Shown in pieces: positions 24,301 to 33,989 of a stretch of 64,000 nt of DNA. Each line of letters starts with the position of its first letter. The first letter of the stretch is position 1. The stretch comes from Anthracocystis setariae (taxonomy: Eukaryota > Basidiomycota > Ustilaginomycetes > Ustilaginales > Ustilaginaceae): the NCBI GenBank assembly GCA_928724745.1, contig CAKMXJ010000003.1, positions 1,302,001 through 1,366,000 of the forward strand, given 5' to 3'. The notes beneath the pieces are model-generated. The model had not been told where the DNA came from and searched no databases. It worked only from the letters and a program-made list of their open reading frames with translations. Made by a program: the position numbers and the translations under genes.

Positions 24301-27300
24301 CGGTGGTGTCCGCACCATCACAGATCGAGGTTTCGGGTCCTTATGTCACCGCCACCATCGACACGGAGAATCAGACGCGCGAGATCAAATTGCCTCAAGT
24401 TGACTACGGTGACGACAAGGAGGCTCAAAAACTCGTAGAACAGGAAGATGCTCGGATCGAAGAGGTCGAAATGCCAGCAGCTGATCACGATGGCCCAGCT
24501 CTTCGAATCGCAGAAACGGATGACCCTGCCGTCCAAATCGAGCCGCCTCTGATGACACCTACCACCAAGGAGCAGTTGGAGCGCGCGATTGAATCCGCTG
24601 TTCGTCAACACATAGCGGGTGGTCCAGCTGAGCAGGACGACTGGAAGAGGATTCTGCGAGGAAACCAACGTTTGGCACAGAAAACGACGATGGACGTGCT
24701 CAAGGCTAAGATCCATGGCATCCCGCAGATGATCAGCTCTGGACGCCCATTTTGGCTGGATGAGGAGGACAAGGAAACACAGCGGATCAAGGCGTGTCTC
24801 TTTGAACAGCTCACGGATCGAAAGAAACGGCTCAACGACAAGATCGAAGGACTTAGAAAGCGATACCGCAGCATCAACGAAGATTGGAAGGTGCATTGCT
24901 CTCGCCTAGATCGCATCGCCGAGCGCCGCGAGATGGCGCGCAGACCTCCTGTCAACACGCCAGCGGGGACGCCAGGTGGATTTGGAGCTGAGGACCCTAC
25001 GCAAGGAGGAGCTGGTGGCGGTCTGCTGGGCGCTTCTCTGTCTACAGGTCGAGCTAATCGCCGAAGCGCTCAGGCCGGCTTTGCTGGATTTGGCGATGCT
25101 GTGCGATCTGAAGCAGAGTTTCTCGAGATTTTGGCCAGTCTGGAGAACGCCGACATGCAGGACCCTAACATGCGAGCCGCACGCACAACTGCGACCGCCC
25201 CCGACATGTACATCGACCCCGATTCGGACCACCTGGTGAAGCTTCGTTATGACGACATCAATGGCTACGTTGCAGATCCGCTTGCGTTCTACCTCGACGA
25301 CTTTGATCCCGACGTCTGGTCCGAGGAAGAAAAGGCGATCTTCGCCCGTCGATACGCGCTCTGGCCCAAGCAATTCGGCAAGATCGCTCAAGCGCTGCCT
25401 CACAAGACGCCATCGCAGTGTGTTCGTTACTACTATCTCAACAAGAAGCTTCCTGAAAACGACTTCAAGGCTCTGGCTGCCGCTAGAAACAAGGAGAGGA
25501 AGCGCAAGGCCCGAGTCAAACCCAAGAAGGCTAAGGGTAGCGCGCTCATGGCCGACCTGAAGTCCGCCAAGGGAGAAGAGGTGGACGATGTGGAAGATGG
25601 ATCCGGTCTGCGTTCACCTATGGACCCTACAGACCCGTCCACAGCCATCACAGATACGCCAGCCTCCGCCAACGGACGCAGGGGGGGTCGTGCTCGCATG
25701 GCTCCCATGACCGTCGACGGTGCTCCTGGGTCGGGTGTAGATGACGTGCCGGTCGGCAAGAAACGCGCTGCTGAGCAAGGCGACTCCGAGACCCCGACAG
25801 CTGACAACCGCTCGTCGGACAAGAAGCGATCCGGCCCCAAGTCGAAACGTGCCAAGTCCGACTCGGCCAGTGCGACGGAAAAGCCGCGCAAGTCCAAGAC
25901 GGGTGGCAAGAAAGAGAACACAGTGCTCGAAGAGTCGAACTCGGCAGTAGGACCAAAATCGGAAGCGCTCGATGCCATTGGATCTGCCGAGGGACTAGCA
26001 CCAATCACATCCCCCATCGAAGCCAAACCACGACTCGAAGACAGCGATCTTGCCGCAGCTGAAGCGTTGGGAGCCCTGGCAGGTCTGTTTGATGGCGTAG
26101 ACGCGAACACTGCAGGTGGTCATCCCACCTCGGCTGCACTTCAATCTGATTCCCTTCAGTTGTCTAACGACGGCAAGGTTGGCAAGAAGCGCCGTAGCAA
26201 GACAGCGGCACCTGGCGAAGAAGGCGGAGACGCAACGGGCAAAGGTCGAGGCAAACAGCCCACGTCCTCTTACTGGTCAGTCGCAGAGCGCTCTGAATTC
26301 CTGCGAGCCCTCGTGGTGCATGGACCTCGCTGGGAAGTTGTCTCGTCGACGTTGGCGCAAAAGTCGACGGCTCAGGCCCGCAACTACTTTGCTCGAAACG
26401 AGGACGAGGTGGACTTTGCAGAGGCGGCGGCTTTGGCTCGCAGGCATGCTGACCTTCCTCTGGCCGAACGGGAGGCGGCTGCTCTCGCCTTCGTGCGTCA
26501 ACGCTTTGCTAGCAATGCCGCTACTGGTGCTGCACTGCATCTCGCTCAGGTAGGAGGAGCAGCGCCATCCCAAGCTGCTCACATGGCTGGCTTTGATGCT
26601 TTCTCCTCTGCTGCAATTGGAGGACCACCTCGCACGACTCACCTTCCACCTCCGCCTGGCATCAATTCGGGTCAGGCCGAGATGATCGATGTCAAGATGC
26701 GGGAAGAATCGCCCGAACCCGTCGTCCAACGTCGTGGATTGCAGATCAACTCTCTTCTCAACGACAGCGATGATTCGGCCAGCTCACGTACAAAGAGGCG
26801 GTCTTCACTGCACGATTGGCAGGGCGAGCGCGATGAGCATGTCACGCCCGGGTATGGTCGAGACGCATCAGTGCCTCCATCGTTGTACGCCAGGCAAGCT
26901 GTGGAACTCGATCGCAGGCCGACCACAGCAGATCGCATGGAAGCCGCTCGGCCAATGACTTCGGAGGGTCGATCGATTCGAGACGAGCACGAAGAGCGGT
27001 TGCGAGCTTACGAGCGTTCCGAGGTGCACGGGGCTGCTGCCGAAGCGCGCGAGATGCGAGAAGATGGTAGTGGCGACTCGCGCTCGTGGATGTACGATTC
27101 GCCGTACGATGCGCATCGTCGACCATCTCCTTCGCCTGGCTATACAGCGATGGCGCCTCCTTCCCATCCAGTCGAGCGCGGGATGCCAGCATCGCGCTAC
27201 TCGATGCCGCCCAGCAGCGGTGCTGGACCCGGTCACCTGTCAAGATCGGTGCCTCCGATCACGACGCACCTGCACCCCAGTGACGACGTGGAGATGGAGC

Positions 27301-27977
27301 GTGGTTATAGCATGTACGCTGGCTCCGGTCGGCCGCGAGAGCACAACTCGCACAGCATGCCGCCGTCTGTGGCAGGCGAGCACCGTCACGCATCTTCGAA
27401 CGAGCCATCGGCTACTGGTGCCGCCAGCTTTGGCGCCGCACACGGCTACAACCGGTACGGCGCTGCTGGGGTGTCGAGCATGTACCCGGGTGTGACGGCA
27501 GCCACGACTGCGCTAGCATCGCGGGGCCGGTCGAGCAATGGACCGCTCACGGCGCCGTTGCCTTCGACGTCGGATCGGCCGGCGTACGAGCAGCGATGGC
27601 AGAGGTATTCGCAGTCTCCAGGACCTTCGGCGTCAGCTGCGTCGGCGTCTAGTGTCGGGCCTGTGGGAGGGTTTTCGACCGCCAGTGCGTACCGTACGTC
27701 GAGCAGCGCGTATTCGAGTTTCCCGTCGCAGAGTCTGCCTCGACCGTCGCTGCCGTCGCTGACGGCGGGCGCGGGGAAGGTGGGTGCGCCGCATTTGCCT
27801 TCGTTGGGAGCGGCGGGGCGGTCGTTGCCGCCGATTTTGGGCACGTTCCCAGCACCGGGGAGGGGGCTTGGAGCTGCAGCTAGGGCGACAGGCGTGGGTG
27901 AGGAGGCGAGGTATTGGCCGTACGCTCATCGTCCGCCTCGTGGGCAAGATCAGCCGCCGGGTAGGAATCACGAGTGA
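21348..27977 (+). CDS. Double-SANT chromatin protein, Snt1/NCoR-like
   Basis: A 2209-residue protein without visible introns. The start is the first ATG of the frame (MDAKQPDQAA). The N-terminus is disordered, with an Arg/Asp/Glu repeat tract at about residues 215-260. A long acidic Glu/Ala/Thr/Ser-rich region spans ~450-1080. A conserved charged helical block is at ~1070-1200 (TKEQLERAIESAV, then IRGNQ-like and RLNDKIEGLRKRYRSI). SANT1 is at ~1323-1366 (VWSEEEKAIFARRYALWPKQ...TPSQCVRYYYLNKK), followed by a Lys-rich segment. SANT2 is at ~1640-1690 (YWSVAERSEFLRALVVHG...AQARNYFARN). Two spaced SANT domains in a very long protein match Snt1 of the Set3 histone-deacetylase complex and metazoan NCoR/SMRT. 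A role as corepressor scaffold is inferred. Confidence 0.85.
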   Translation: MDAKQPDQAAPPSAPASDAVRSIPRHTSMTHPKRDNAWDDDEDEEGMVKPDEEGQIQEDSASHQVSHSRPSTEGRAVPLAERLMPLSDSTSKLGGTSAPSSSANNGYASPRHPNMDREREIDRYRETSPGPSSSYAPTRSRFGYPSEANASYGGSPTYPYPPNQRDSLRPEPFPTSNRPNSFSGSSSRPENRRGWYPPSTPARGSDTYRPGAIRERERERERDWDSFRDGDRDRDRDRDRDRDRAGLDRDRDRDSYRDLADKRRDWPQRERISGPASYDMSETHAPYSSTVGSKYGYDSRDFPSRRPSSPPVWGDFDSDRSRDRDRTADRDSRTRAPSSGWASGMRPWGKPSEASWDSRSSRRPASEDARSDSSHRQAASRSNNTPPPTTSNETGARPVGSDNASEKSEVRSRDRSPLPSRSVESNRAIDEPANGSSSKTVEVDGGLKVQKEPTQSDHQQNVAGVQQQTQPQPQEQQQESASGTHEDGAMQPEAMEVDSAREKELESVKGEPVVKAEADLEPSLTETATTADKPIESEAVESQEEPSKPSQEASLEPKTEQASAAKVNEDKAEESLSHADLAAEQATSSTAVEMESSSEAPLSGQPDAATSMPEKQLPDPTASQTTSSEIEAKAKSPVSELERFLQEAEGQVETSSMSQVTEPSQPTEATAGGEETTETTSTEADPETTEVKQANRDPVTEGTMPSLREESTAALQPTAAETEASLVELTTKTSKTDAPDAAAANKEVEVTAPVESAPTQQGRSSNIELSTNTAVDDDVDMPDVALEPATATEEPKVVPRETERETITPFLVASMPAADSTEKAEEVKEAKAVKLDQPAEPATVDEPAVEATDVEQSEAQAPRQDAMLADSVATHPASPVQENSFVKAQIDETAMPVTADSTDDVKSSETAAVEPKPLGTVEPYIKTEEESAAPSSSIAVVEPSTELEQADISMDGTEPQDQIAEVDDAQAAAPVSDESATEPTSVVSAPSQIEVSGPYVTATIDTENQTREIKLPQVDYGDDKEAQKLVEQEDARIEEVEMPAADHDGPALRIAETDDPAVQIEPPLMTPTTKEQLERAIESAVRQHIAGGPAEQDDWKRILRGNQRLAQKTTMDVLKAKIHGIPQMISSGRPFWLDEEDKETQRIKACLFEQLTDRKKRLNDKIEGLRKRYRSINEDWKVHCSRLDRIAERREMARRPPVNTPAGTPGGFGAEDPTQGGAGGGLLGASLSTGRANRRSAQAGFAGFGDAVRSEAEFLEILASLENADMQDPNMRAARTTATAPDMYIDPDSDHLVKLRYDDINGYVADPLAFYLDDFDPDVWSEEEKAIFARRYALWPKQFGKIAQALPHKTPSQCVRYYYLNKKLPENDFKALAAARNKERKRKARVKPKKAKGSALMADLKSAKGEEVDDVEDGSGLRSPMDPTDPSTAITDTPASANGRRGGRARMAPMTVDGAPGSGVDDVPVGKKRAAEQGDSETPTADNRSSDKKRSGPKSKRAKSDSASATEKPRKSKTGGKKENTVLEESNSAVGPKSEALDAIGSAEGLAPITSPIEAKPRLEDSDLAAAEALGALAGLFDGVDANTAGGHPTSAALQSDSLQLSNDGKVGKKRRSKTAAPGEEGGDATGKGRGKQPTSSYWSVAERSEFLRALVVHGPRWEVVSSTLAQKSTAQARNYFARNEDEVDFAEAAALARRHADLPLAEREAAALAFVRQRFASNAATGAALHLAQVGGAAPSQAAHMAGFDAFSSAAIGGPPRTTHLPPPPGINSGQAEMIDVKMREESPEPVVQRRGLQINSLLNDSDDSASSRTKRRSSLHDWQGERDEHVTPGYGRDASVPPSLYARQAVELDRRPTTADRMEAARPMTSEGRSIRDEHEERLRAYERSEVHGAAAEAREMREDGSGDSRSWMYDSPYDAHRRPSPSPGYTAMAPPSHPVERGMPASRYSMPPSSGAGPGHLSRSVPPITTHLHPSDDVEMERGYSMYAGSGRPREHNSHSMPPSVAGEHRHASSNEPSATGAASFGAAHGYNRYGAAGVSSMYPGVTAATTALASRGRSSNGPLTAPLPSTSDRPAYEQRWQRYSQSPGPSASAASASSVGPVGGFSTASAYRTSSSAYSSFPSQSLPRPSLPSLTAGAGKVGAPHLPSLGAAGRSLPPILGTFPAPGRGLGAAARATGVGEEARYWPYAHRPPRGQDQPPGRNHE
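21987..22110 (+). repeat. Coding GACAGA/GCGCGA repeat encoding Arg-Glu/Arg-Asp tract
   Basis: GCGAGC and GACAGR hexamers in tandem, within the SANT protein, encode alternating RE and RD dipeptides. Such tracts occur in nuclear RNA-binding and speckle proteins and are prone to length change. Confidence 0.85.
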
Positions 27978-28377
27978 AGTCTCTACTGTGTATAGTTATT
28001 TAGCACGCTCAGATGTAGCATACGGTAGAATACGGGTTGTGAATGTATTTGTATGGTTGGGTTAGCGTCAGTAGTAGTGTTGTAGTGCGATTTGGGGGAG
28101 ATACTGTATATGTGTGCGGTGGGGGGATGCGGTGGGAATGACTGTGAGGCGTGTTAGGTGGCGAAGGGTGGGGGTTGTGGCCTCCACATTTGAATTGTGC
28201 GCCAGAAAAAAAAAAGAAGGGGCGGGGAGGGGAGGGGAGGGGGTGGGGTTAGTTTGTTACCACGACTACTAGCGAATATGGTAAGTGGATTCATTTGCGG
28301 GCTTTTGTCTAGAGAAAGAGGGTGAGGGCTTATCCAAGTGACGGATCTTGCGTGTGAAGGACGAGGTAGCAAGAACG
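27978..28377. other. Intergenic region with G-quadruplex-type tract
   Basis: The 400 nt between the SANT protein stop and the elongin C start hold TG-rich sequence and a long G-run array. No gene was seen. Confidence 0.75.
28219..28248 (+). other. Potential G-quadruplex (six G4-5 runs)
   Basis: Six runs of four or five G are separated by single C, A or T bases. This far exceeds the four-run requirement for an intramolecular quadruplex. It lies about 130 nt upstream of the elongin C ATG, on the non-template strand. Confidence 0.7.
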
Positions 28378-28981
28378 ATGACGACTCAGGATATGGTGGA
28401 GTGGGTGACGCTTGTTAGTGAGGTAAGTATTTCTTTGGTGTGATGCGGGAGGTAGTATTGGGAAGTACTGATCAGCTTGACGGTTTGGGTGTGGTGGGGT
28501 TAGGATGGGTATCGGTTTGTAGTGGATAAGAAGGTGGCGATGGAGTCGCCGACGATCAAGGCGATGTTGTCAGTGGGAGAGGGGGGTGGGTTTGCAGAGG
28601 CAGAGACGAAGACCGCTCGTCTGCTCATTCGGTAAGTCGACACTCGGTGGTGGTTTGTGGCTTCCTCTACAGAGCACAAAGCTGACGTTGAGTACCGTGG
28701 ACGAGGGTAGCGGCGAAGTGTTGGATAAGGTCATCGAGTATCTCCATTTCAAGGCCAAGTACGAACATGCGACAGAAATCGAGATTCCTGACTTCAAGAG
28801 CAGGATCCCTCCAGAGATCGCCCTCGAACTGTAAGTGGACTAGGGGTTGGCAGCATGATGGGGTTAAGGGAGAAGGGAGCTGACCGATAATTTTTTCTGC
28901 CTTTTGGTCGGTGATGGGCGATGTGCGTACGGGGGGAACAGGTTGATGGCCGCCGAGTTCTTGGACTGCGTCGATCCGTGA
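28378..28981 (+). CDS. ELC1: Elongin C (Elc1/Skp1-fold), four exons
   Basis: Exons are 28378-28422, 28504-28631, 28675 (or 28693)-28830 and 28942-28981. The protein has a BTB/Skp1-like fold: VEWVTLVSEDGYRFVV across the first junction, ESPTIKAMLS, GGFAEAET, VLDKVIEYLHFK, and the diagnostic ending IPPEIALELLMAAEFLDC across the last junction. Elongin C bridges elongin A or BC-box proteins to cullin ubiquitin ligases. The third junction is ambiguous. The acceptor at 28675 gives 122 residues but a 43-nt intron; the in-frame acceptor at 28693 gives 116 residues and a 61-nt intron, closer to the usual ~112 residues. The other junctions are canonical GTAAGT...AG and restore family sequence. Confidence 0.92.
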
Positions 28982-29700
28982 AGTCGCACCAAACAAGGGT
29001 CAATGCGATTGGTTTTCATTTGCTCAGTTTCGCGATCGTCTGTGCACGAGGTCCGCGCTGATCCAAGCACATTGATGAGTTGAGAATCAAAGACTCTGAC
29101 GAGGGGGAGCAAGACTGAGTCCAAGCGGTTTTTCCATTACAGCGTTGTGGGTAGCCGCTCCAAGGGTTTCTGGTCGCAAGGCTGACTTCGACACGGTGGA
29201 GATGAGATTGGTGCGCTTCCAGCTTGGAATACAGTATGCAGCACGGATCGCTGGAGGGGGAAGGTGGGATCATGGTACAATATTATGTGCTGTAGGCGTG
29301 TGCGCGACGCCCATTGCACCTCGTCCGTGCCTAGACGCAGAACAACCGCTCAATCCACAGAGAACAAAAGGGAGACCATGATGCAAAGAAGTTATTAAAT
29401 ACAGTCCAACGCGCTCATGGCCGCGGACCCTGCTCTCCCCTAACGCGGTCTTAATATCTCTGCCCAGCTGAGGTGTGCATCAATAAGACTGAGGGTAGCT
29501 ACAGCGTCTGGCCGGTTAGAGCATGTACATGTCAACTCAATCAAAGAGATGCGGAAGCATGCGTCGTCATCGTCTAGAGCCAAATCTTCTTCTTTCTTCA
29601 GTGAAGGGCTAGACAGTGGCACCTACGATCAATTCCATTGCGGAACAGGCAAGCCGATGCCAAAGCGAATCAAGGTCAGAAGGCACCAAGCAGGACACAC

Positions 29701-29724
29701 GAGAGAGAGAGAGAGGAGAGAGAG
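29701..29724. repeat. GA microsatellite
   Basis: Near-perfect (GA)n run in intergenic DNA. Confidence 0.9.
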
Positions 29725-30402
29725 TTACAGGACCGCAACAGGTACACCATACGCGCACGGTGCTTTCCCAAGGGTCTCGACAAAGTGTTGGGCTTTTCTG
29801 CACGCTGTGAAGCAGGCTAATGCAGCGGAAAAAAGGGTGCTTGCTCGCTCGCTCGCTCGCGCTTGGAGCTGAGCGATATTGCAATTTCGGATTTGCTTTC
29901 AATCGGATACGGTAGAGACCCTTGCTTTTCCAGCCGAGCAGAGCTACGGTTATTAACATCGACGACGGTTTCTCTCTACACACATCCAGTGCATTGGGAA
30001 AATGTTGGGTACTGTATGAGCAGGCTGTGGGTGTGAACCGAAAAGGGGGGTTGAGGGGTTCCGAAGAGTGAATCACTGCCCAACATCGGAGCTGCCACGA
30101 TGCTGCATTTAGGTTTGAGGTCGGAGTCGGTAGGGCCGTGGCGAAGCGTGGAAGGGGGGCGTGGGGCGTGGGTGATTTGTGAGACACGAGAGTGCATGAT
30201 GCGTGGGCGACTGGACTGTATACAGTCGGCGGCAACGTCTTGAATGCAGTTTTCCAATCGCGGGTTCGAGCAAGTCGCAGAAACCGGTTTGATTTTGGAC
30301 TCTGCTTTGCATCCGTTCCGCCGTTCCTTTGCAGCTTTCGGTTACAGTAGATTGACGTTGGAAAGACGACAACCCGGTCAACAGACGACGATTCCACCAC
30401 CG

Positions 30403-30456
30403 CCAGCCAGCCAGCCAGCCATCCATCCATCAATCCATCAATCTATCCATCCATCC
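30403..30456. repeat. CCAG/ATCC tetranucleotide repeats
   Basis: Tandem CCAG units pass into tandem ATCC units about 300 nt upstream of the methyltransferase start. Confidence 0.85.
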
Positions 30457-30675
30457 TTCCTCTCCTTCATTTATTCATATCAAAGGGGTTCAAGCGCAAA
30501 ACGAAGACCCATCTAGCGCTTGTCGAGAGAACCAAATTGGCACGGCGATCCCGCTCCGATCCATCCGAGCTTCATCTGCATTCCTCCATCATCCATTGCG
30601 CTTAATCTTGTTTCGCTTCATACAATACATCGCAAACAACGCGTCCTGCTGATAAACTATAACCCAACCTGGATC

Positions 30676-30738
30676 ATGGCCATGCCACCTTTCCCCAACC
30701 CTACACCATCTGCAACCATAGCTAGACCCCACAGTTAG
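30676..30738 (+). promoter_or_regulatory. Upstream open reading frame (20 codons)
   Basis: An ATG-initiated frame of 20 codons plus TAG ends 20 nt before the methyltransferase ATG. If it is in the transcript, it would be met first by scanning ribosomes and could lower main-frame translation. Presence in the mRNA is inferred. Confidence 0.45.
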
Positions 30739-30758
30739 ATACCAAATCCTCCAACATC

Positions 30759-33700
30759 ATGATCGATCCTCACATGTTTCTAGCCGCGCGTTCGGCGCGT
30801 GAGAACAAGGCCAAGGCCAAGGCGCACAGCAAAAGCGGCAGCAGCAGCATCGATACCGCCAACAACTCCAAAAGTAGCTCCGTGGATTCCAGGTCTCAAC
30901 AGAGCTCTTACATGGGTGGTAGTAGCCTCACTCCCTCCAGCACTGCCTCGACGGACGCAGCCACAAAGACCAGCCTGGGCGGCTCGTCCAATTCTGGCGG
31001 CAACGCCGCCTCGCTGCAGCACAAGTTGCCAGAGTTGGAACACTTCAGACAAAGCCCACTTATGCCCGAATTCTTCCCAAGGACATCCGAGTTCTTCAGT
31101 CAGGGGAGGAGGAAGAGTGCGATAGCTACCCCAGCCGAAGCAAAAGCAACGGCAGCGGCAGCTCCACCTGAGGCTCCAAGCCCGCCAAAGAAGGAAGCGC
31201 CCAAGAAACCCGGAGGTTTTCGCCTTCCTTATCCCTTTGAAGAGCCTGAAGCTTTGATTGGCGAGCAGCTTCCGGTAAGGCTCGGATTGGCTCCGCCTTC
31301 CCATTCGCATGGTCTTCCAGCATCCGAAATCACCTACAAGGCAAAAGTTGGGCATGGATACTACTTCTACACGCCTCCGCCGGTGCGCAGTTCGGCTGCG
31401 CCGGTCTACAGCACCGGATCAGCTCCAGCTGGACGTCGAAACACAGGAACGTCGGATTCCTTGCCGCCCTCGACACACGCCCCTGGCTCTGTCCTTGCTA
31501 GCACCGTCTACTCCACCAGCCCAGCATCCGTGTCCACAGCCACACGTGTCGGCAGCATGCCAACCAACGCTGCCGCCTCGACCGAGACATCGAAACGTCC
31601 TCGCCTCCCGCCTCCCTCGCCCGACTGCTGGCATCCCGACCAGTACTTCGTCTCGTCTCGTTCTCGAGTCAAAGGCAAGATGAGGGAACACAAATACCAC
31701 GCCTTCCCCACCTCGGTTGTACCGTACTGGCACGGATACACGTACGAGACCGTCGAAGCGGAATACGAGGTCCATCTCAACGTCCGACATGCGCTACATG
31801 GCAATACGCTTCGGCCCATCCCTGAAGAAACGCGTCCCGCCCGAGTGCTGGATCTGGGATGCGGTAGGGGGCTGTGGTGTCTCGACATGGCCAAGGAGTG
31901 GAAGAATACCGAGTTCGTCGGCGTCGATATCGTTCCGATCGCACCTCCGATGGAGCACCTCGGCGATGCCGATTTGGAGCAGAGGGTGACTTGGGTGGTA
32001 GCCAATATCTTGGAGCCGCTTCCCTTCCCGGATGGCAGCTTCGACTACATCCATAGCAGATACCTCGATCAAGCGGTGCCCGAGGACAAGTGGGTGGATG
32101 TCTTCTCTGAGGCACGCCGTGTACTTGCGCCCGGCGGTGTGCTGGAAGTGCTCGAGGGGAACTTTACCTTCTTCGGCCACGCCAGCCTGATCGACGTGCA
32201 GGACTTGAAGTATCTCGAACAGGGCAAGCTGGCGATTCGACAAGGCGGTGGCGTCAAGCTGCCCAAACGACTCAAGGTTCTCAACGACGGCATCAATTCG
32301 AGCCAGATCGACGCGGTCGAGGTCGTGATGGAGCGAATGATGCATCGACGATTCATCAATCTCACGCCGTTGTCTGTCGTCCCCTCGGCGTTGCTGTTGC
32401 CAGGGTTTGCTCACGTAGCCAACGGAAATCCACGTCACATCCCCGTCCATGCTGAATCCGGCGCCCAGCGCGCACGAAAACTCAACGCCAACACGGTCCC
32501 CTCCGGCACCACCTCGAGCGAAGACGAAAACAAGAAAGAAGGCAAATTCACCTCGCGTAGCCAGATCGGACAGCCGCTCAAGTCGGGATTCTCCATGGAC
32601 GATCTGGACCTCTGGCGTGCGTTGGTGATTCTGCAGCAACTGAGTCACTTTTCGTCGAGCCGCGAGTTGATTTGGGCCGAAGCTGAAGAAGAGAAGCGTA
32701 GTCTGCAAGGGGTTCCGCAGCCAGAGCTGACCAAGATGGACGCGACAAGGAGGTTTGGGCAGGGGAATCCGGCCGCGTTGAAACCGTTTGCGCATCCTTG
32801 GAAGGGTAAGGACGAGTTCTTTAGGGCGTTGGATTACTGGATCGATTTGAGGAGGGCGTCCGCGGATGTCGAGTACATGCTGAAAAAGTATCTGGGTTGG
32901 CAGCAGACGCACGACGATCTGACCGTGGAAGGTAGGAAGGTGGCCGAACGAAGGCGCAAGATGTCGATTTCCACGACCCTGCCAAGTGCAGTGGGGTTGG
33001 AGCCGGCGATGTTGCCGGAGTCGGTGTACGAAAAAGTGAAAGCAGACGAGGAAGAGCACGAGAGAGGAGACGCGCTTGCGGCAGTGTCTGAAGTGGACCA
33101 GGCTTTGGAAACCCATGCGATCGCGGGATATGTATCGCCCAGAGCCGCCCATCACGAGGCGCCAGCTCGACTTCAAACGACCCGAATCTCGGCACCGAAC
33201 GCACTCGATCTCAAGGCGCTGCCACCGAGACCAACCGAGGTGGACTCGCCCAAGGGAGACAAGAAGAAGAAATCCAAACGACCGAGCAGTAGTGGTGGGA
33301 TTGGATCCGGCTCGAGTCTTTCCGGTGGTGGGTCAGCGCGCAGCCGGGTTTTCGGACGAGGAGGTTCGGGGATCCTCGCAGGTGCTCTACCGGATGGACC
33401 GGCGTTCATGTCGGGCAATGCATTTGCGTCTCCGACGCCGATGGACTTGCGAGGGCCGTTAACGAAAGCACGGATCGACCCCACCGCCACCGCGACGACG
33501 GCGCTGTGCAAGCGCAAAGGGAGCAGCTCGAATTCGATGTCGGACAAATCGTTCAGCGTTTCCGGGCGGACGGAGAAGGAAGATATCAAGGCCAAGTCGA
33601 TGGATTCCGTCGAGGTCGGCACGGGGGTTTCGGCGGCTGCGGCGTATGCGGCGTCGCAGAGGGTGTCGCATGGGTTGGAGGAAGAATTCCAAATGCAGTC

Positions 33701-33989
33701 CAGAGGTGAGGTTGGTAAGGGCGGAGATGAGCAGGAGGGGTCGAGACCGGGTAGTCCCACGCATGTTGTTGCGACTCGAACGACGGGTACGGCATTGGGA
33801 CCGGGAAGACCTCCCATTGCACACAACGGTGGAGCAGATGCAAGAAGCGTCTCAATGCCAGCACACGTGGGCGCAACCGTCGCTTTCGCTGAACCCCCTC
33901 CGTCGAAATCCAAACAACCCACCACCGACCCAAGAACAGTCGCCCTCATCGGATTTTACGATACCACTGGCTTCATCGCCATTGCTTAG
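30759..33989 (+). CDS. Large class I SAM-dependent methyltransferase
   Basis: A 1076-residue protein in one exon. The first ~290 residues are Ser/Ala/Pro-rich and disordered. FRLPYPFEEP and a YHAFPTSVVPYWHGYTYETVE block precede the Rossmann core. Motif I VLDLGCGRGLWCLDMA is at ~363, an acidic strand-2 end FVGVDIVP follows, then ANILEPLPFPDGSFDYIHSR and VLAPGGVLEVLEG. This is the UbiE/LaeA-type fold. A conserved-looking helical extension (~610-740, FSMDDLDLWRALVILQQLSHF) follows the core, then a long disordered tail with RRxS-like sites. The substrate is unknown. Size and disorder suggest a regulatory or scaffolding methyltransferase rather than a small-molecule enzyme, but that is inference. 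Confidence 0.85.
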   Translation: MIDPHMFLAARSARENKAKAKAHSKSGSSSIDTANNSKSSSVDSRSQQSSYMGGSSLTPSSTASTDAATKTSLGGSSNSGGNAASLQHKLPELEHFRQSPLMPEFFPRTSEFFSQGRRKSAIATPAEAKATAAAAPPEAPSPPKKEAPKKPGGFRLPYPFEEPEALIGEQLPVRLGLAPPSHSHGLPASEITYKAKVGHGYYFYTPPPVRSSAAPVYSTGSAPAGRRNTGTSDSLPPSTHAPGSVLASTVYSTSPASVSTATRVGSMPTNAAASTETSKRPRLPPPSPDCWHPDQYFVSSRSRVKGKMREHKYHAFPTSVVPYWHGYTYETVEAEYEVHLNVRHALHGNTLRPIPEETRPARVLDLGCGRGLWCLDMAKEWKNTEFVGVDIVPIAPPMEHLGDADLEQRVTWVVANILEPLPFPDGSFDYIHSRYLDQAVPEDKWVDVFSEARRVLAPGGVLEVLEGNFTFFGHASLIDVQDLKYLEQGKLAIRQGGGVKLPKRLKVLNDGINSSQIDAVEVVMERMMHRRFINLTPLSVVPSALLLPGFAHVANGNPRHIPVHAESGAQRARKLNANTVPSGTTSSEDENKKEGKFTSRSQIGQPLKSGFSMDDLDLWRALVILQQLSHFSSSRELIWAEAEEEKRSLQGVPQPELTKMDATRRFGQGNPAALKPFAHPWKGKDEFFRALDYWIDLRRASADVEYMLKKYLGWQQTHDDLTVEGRKVAERRRKMSISTTLPSAVGLEPAMLPESVYEKVKADEEEHERGDALAAVSEVDQALETHAIAGYVSPRAAHHEAPARLQTTRISAPNALDLKALPPRPTEVDSPKGDKKKKSKRPSSSGGIGSGSSLSGGGSARSRVFGRGGSGILAGALPDGPAFMSGNAFASPTPMDLRGPLTKARIDPTATATTALCKRKGSSSNSMSDKSFSVSGRTEKEDIKAKSMDSVEVGTGVSAAAAYAASQRVSHGLEEEFQMQSRGEVGKGGDEQEGSRPGSPTHVVATRTTGTALGPGRPPIAHNGGADARSVSMPAHVGATVAFAEPPPSKSKQPTTDPRTVALIGFYDTTGFIAIA

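Larger units (their letters stand above)
28982..30758. other. Intergenic region and methyltransferase leader
   Basis: No gene is supported. The stretch holds a GA repeat at 29701-29724, a GCTC repeat at 29843-29862, and CCAG then CATC/ATCC repeats at 30403-30456. A short upstream frame (listed separately) lies just before the methyltransferase. Confidence 0.65.

Noticed and set aside
30240..30290. GGGTTCGAGC sequence resembling a tRNA T-loop
   Set aside because: No acceptor or anticodon stems could be paired around it; the same applies to similar strings at about 6135 and 11391.
31794..33176. Minus-strand open frame of 460 codons opposite the methyltransferase
   Set aside because: It overlaps the conserved methyltransferase core and has no recognisable domain; it is a shadow frame.
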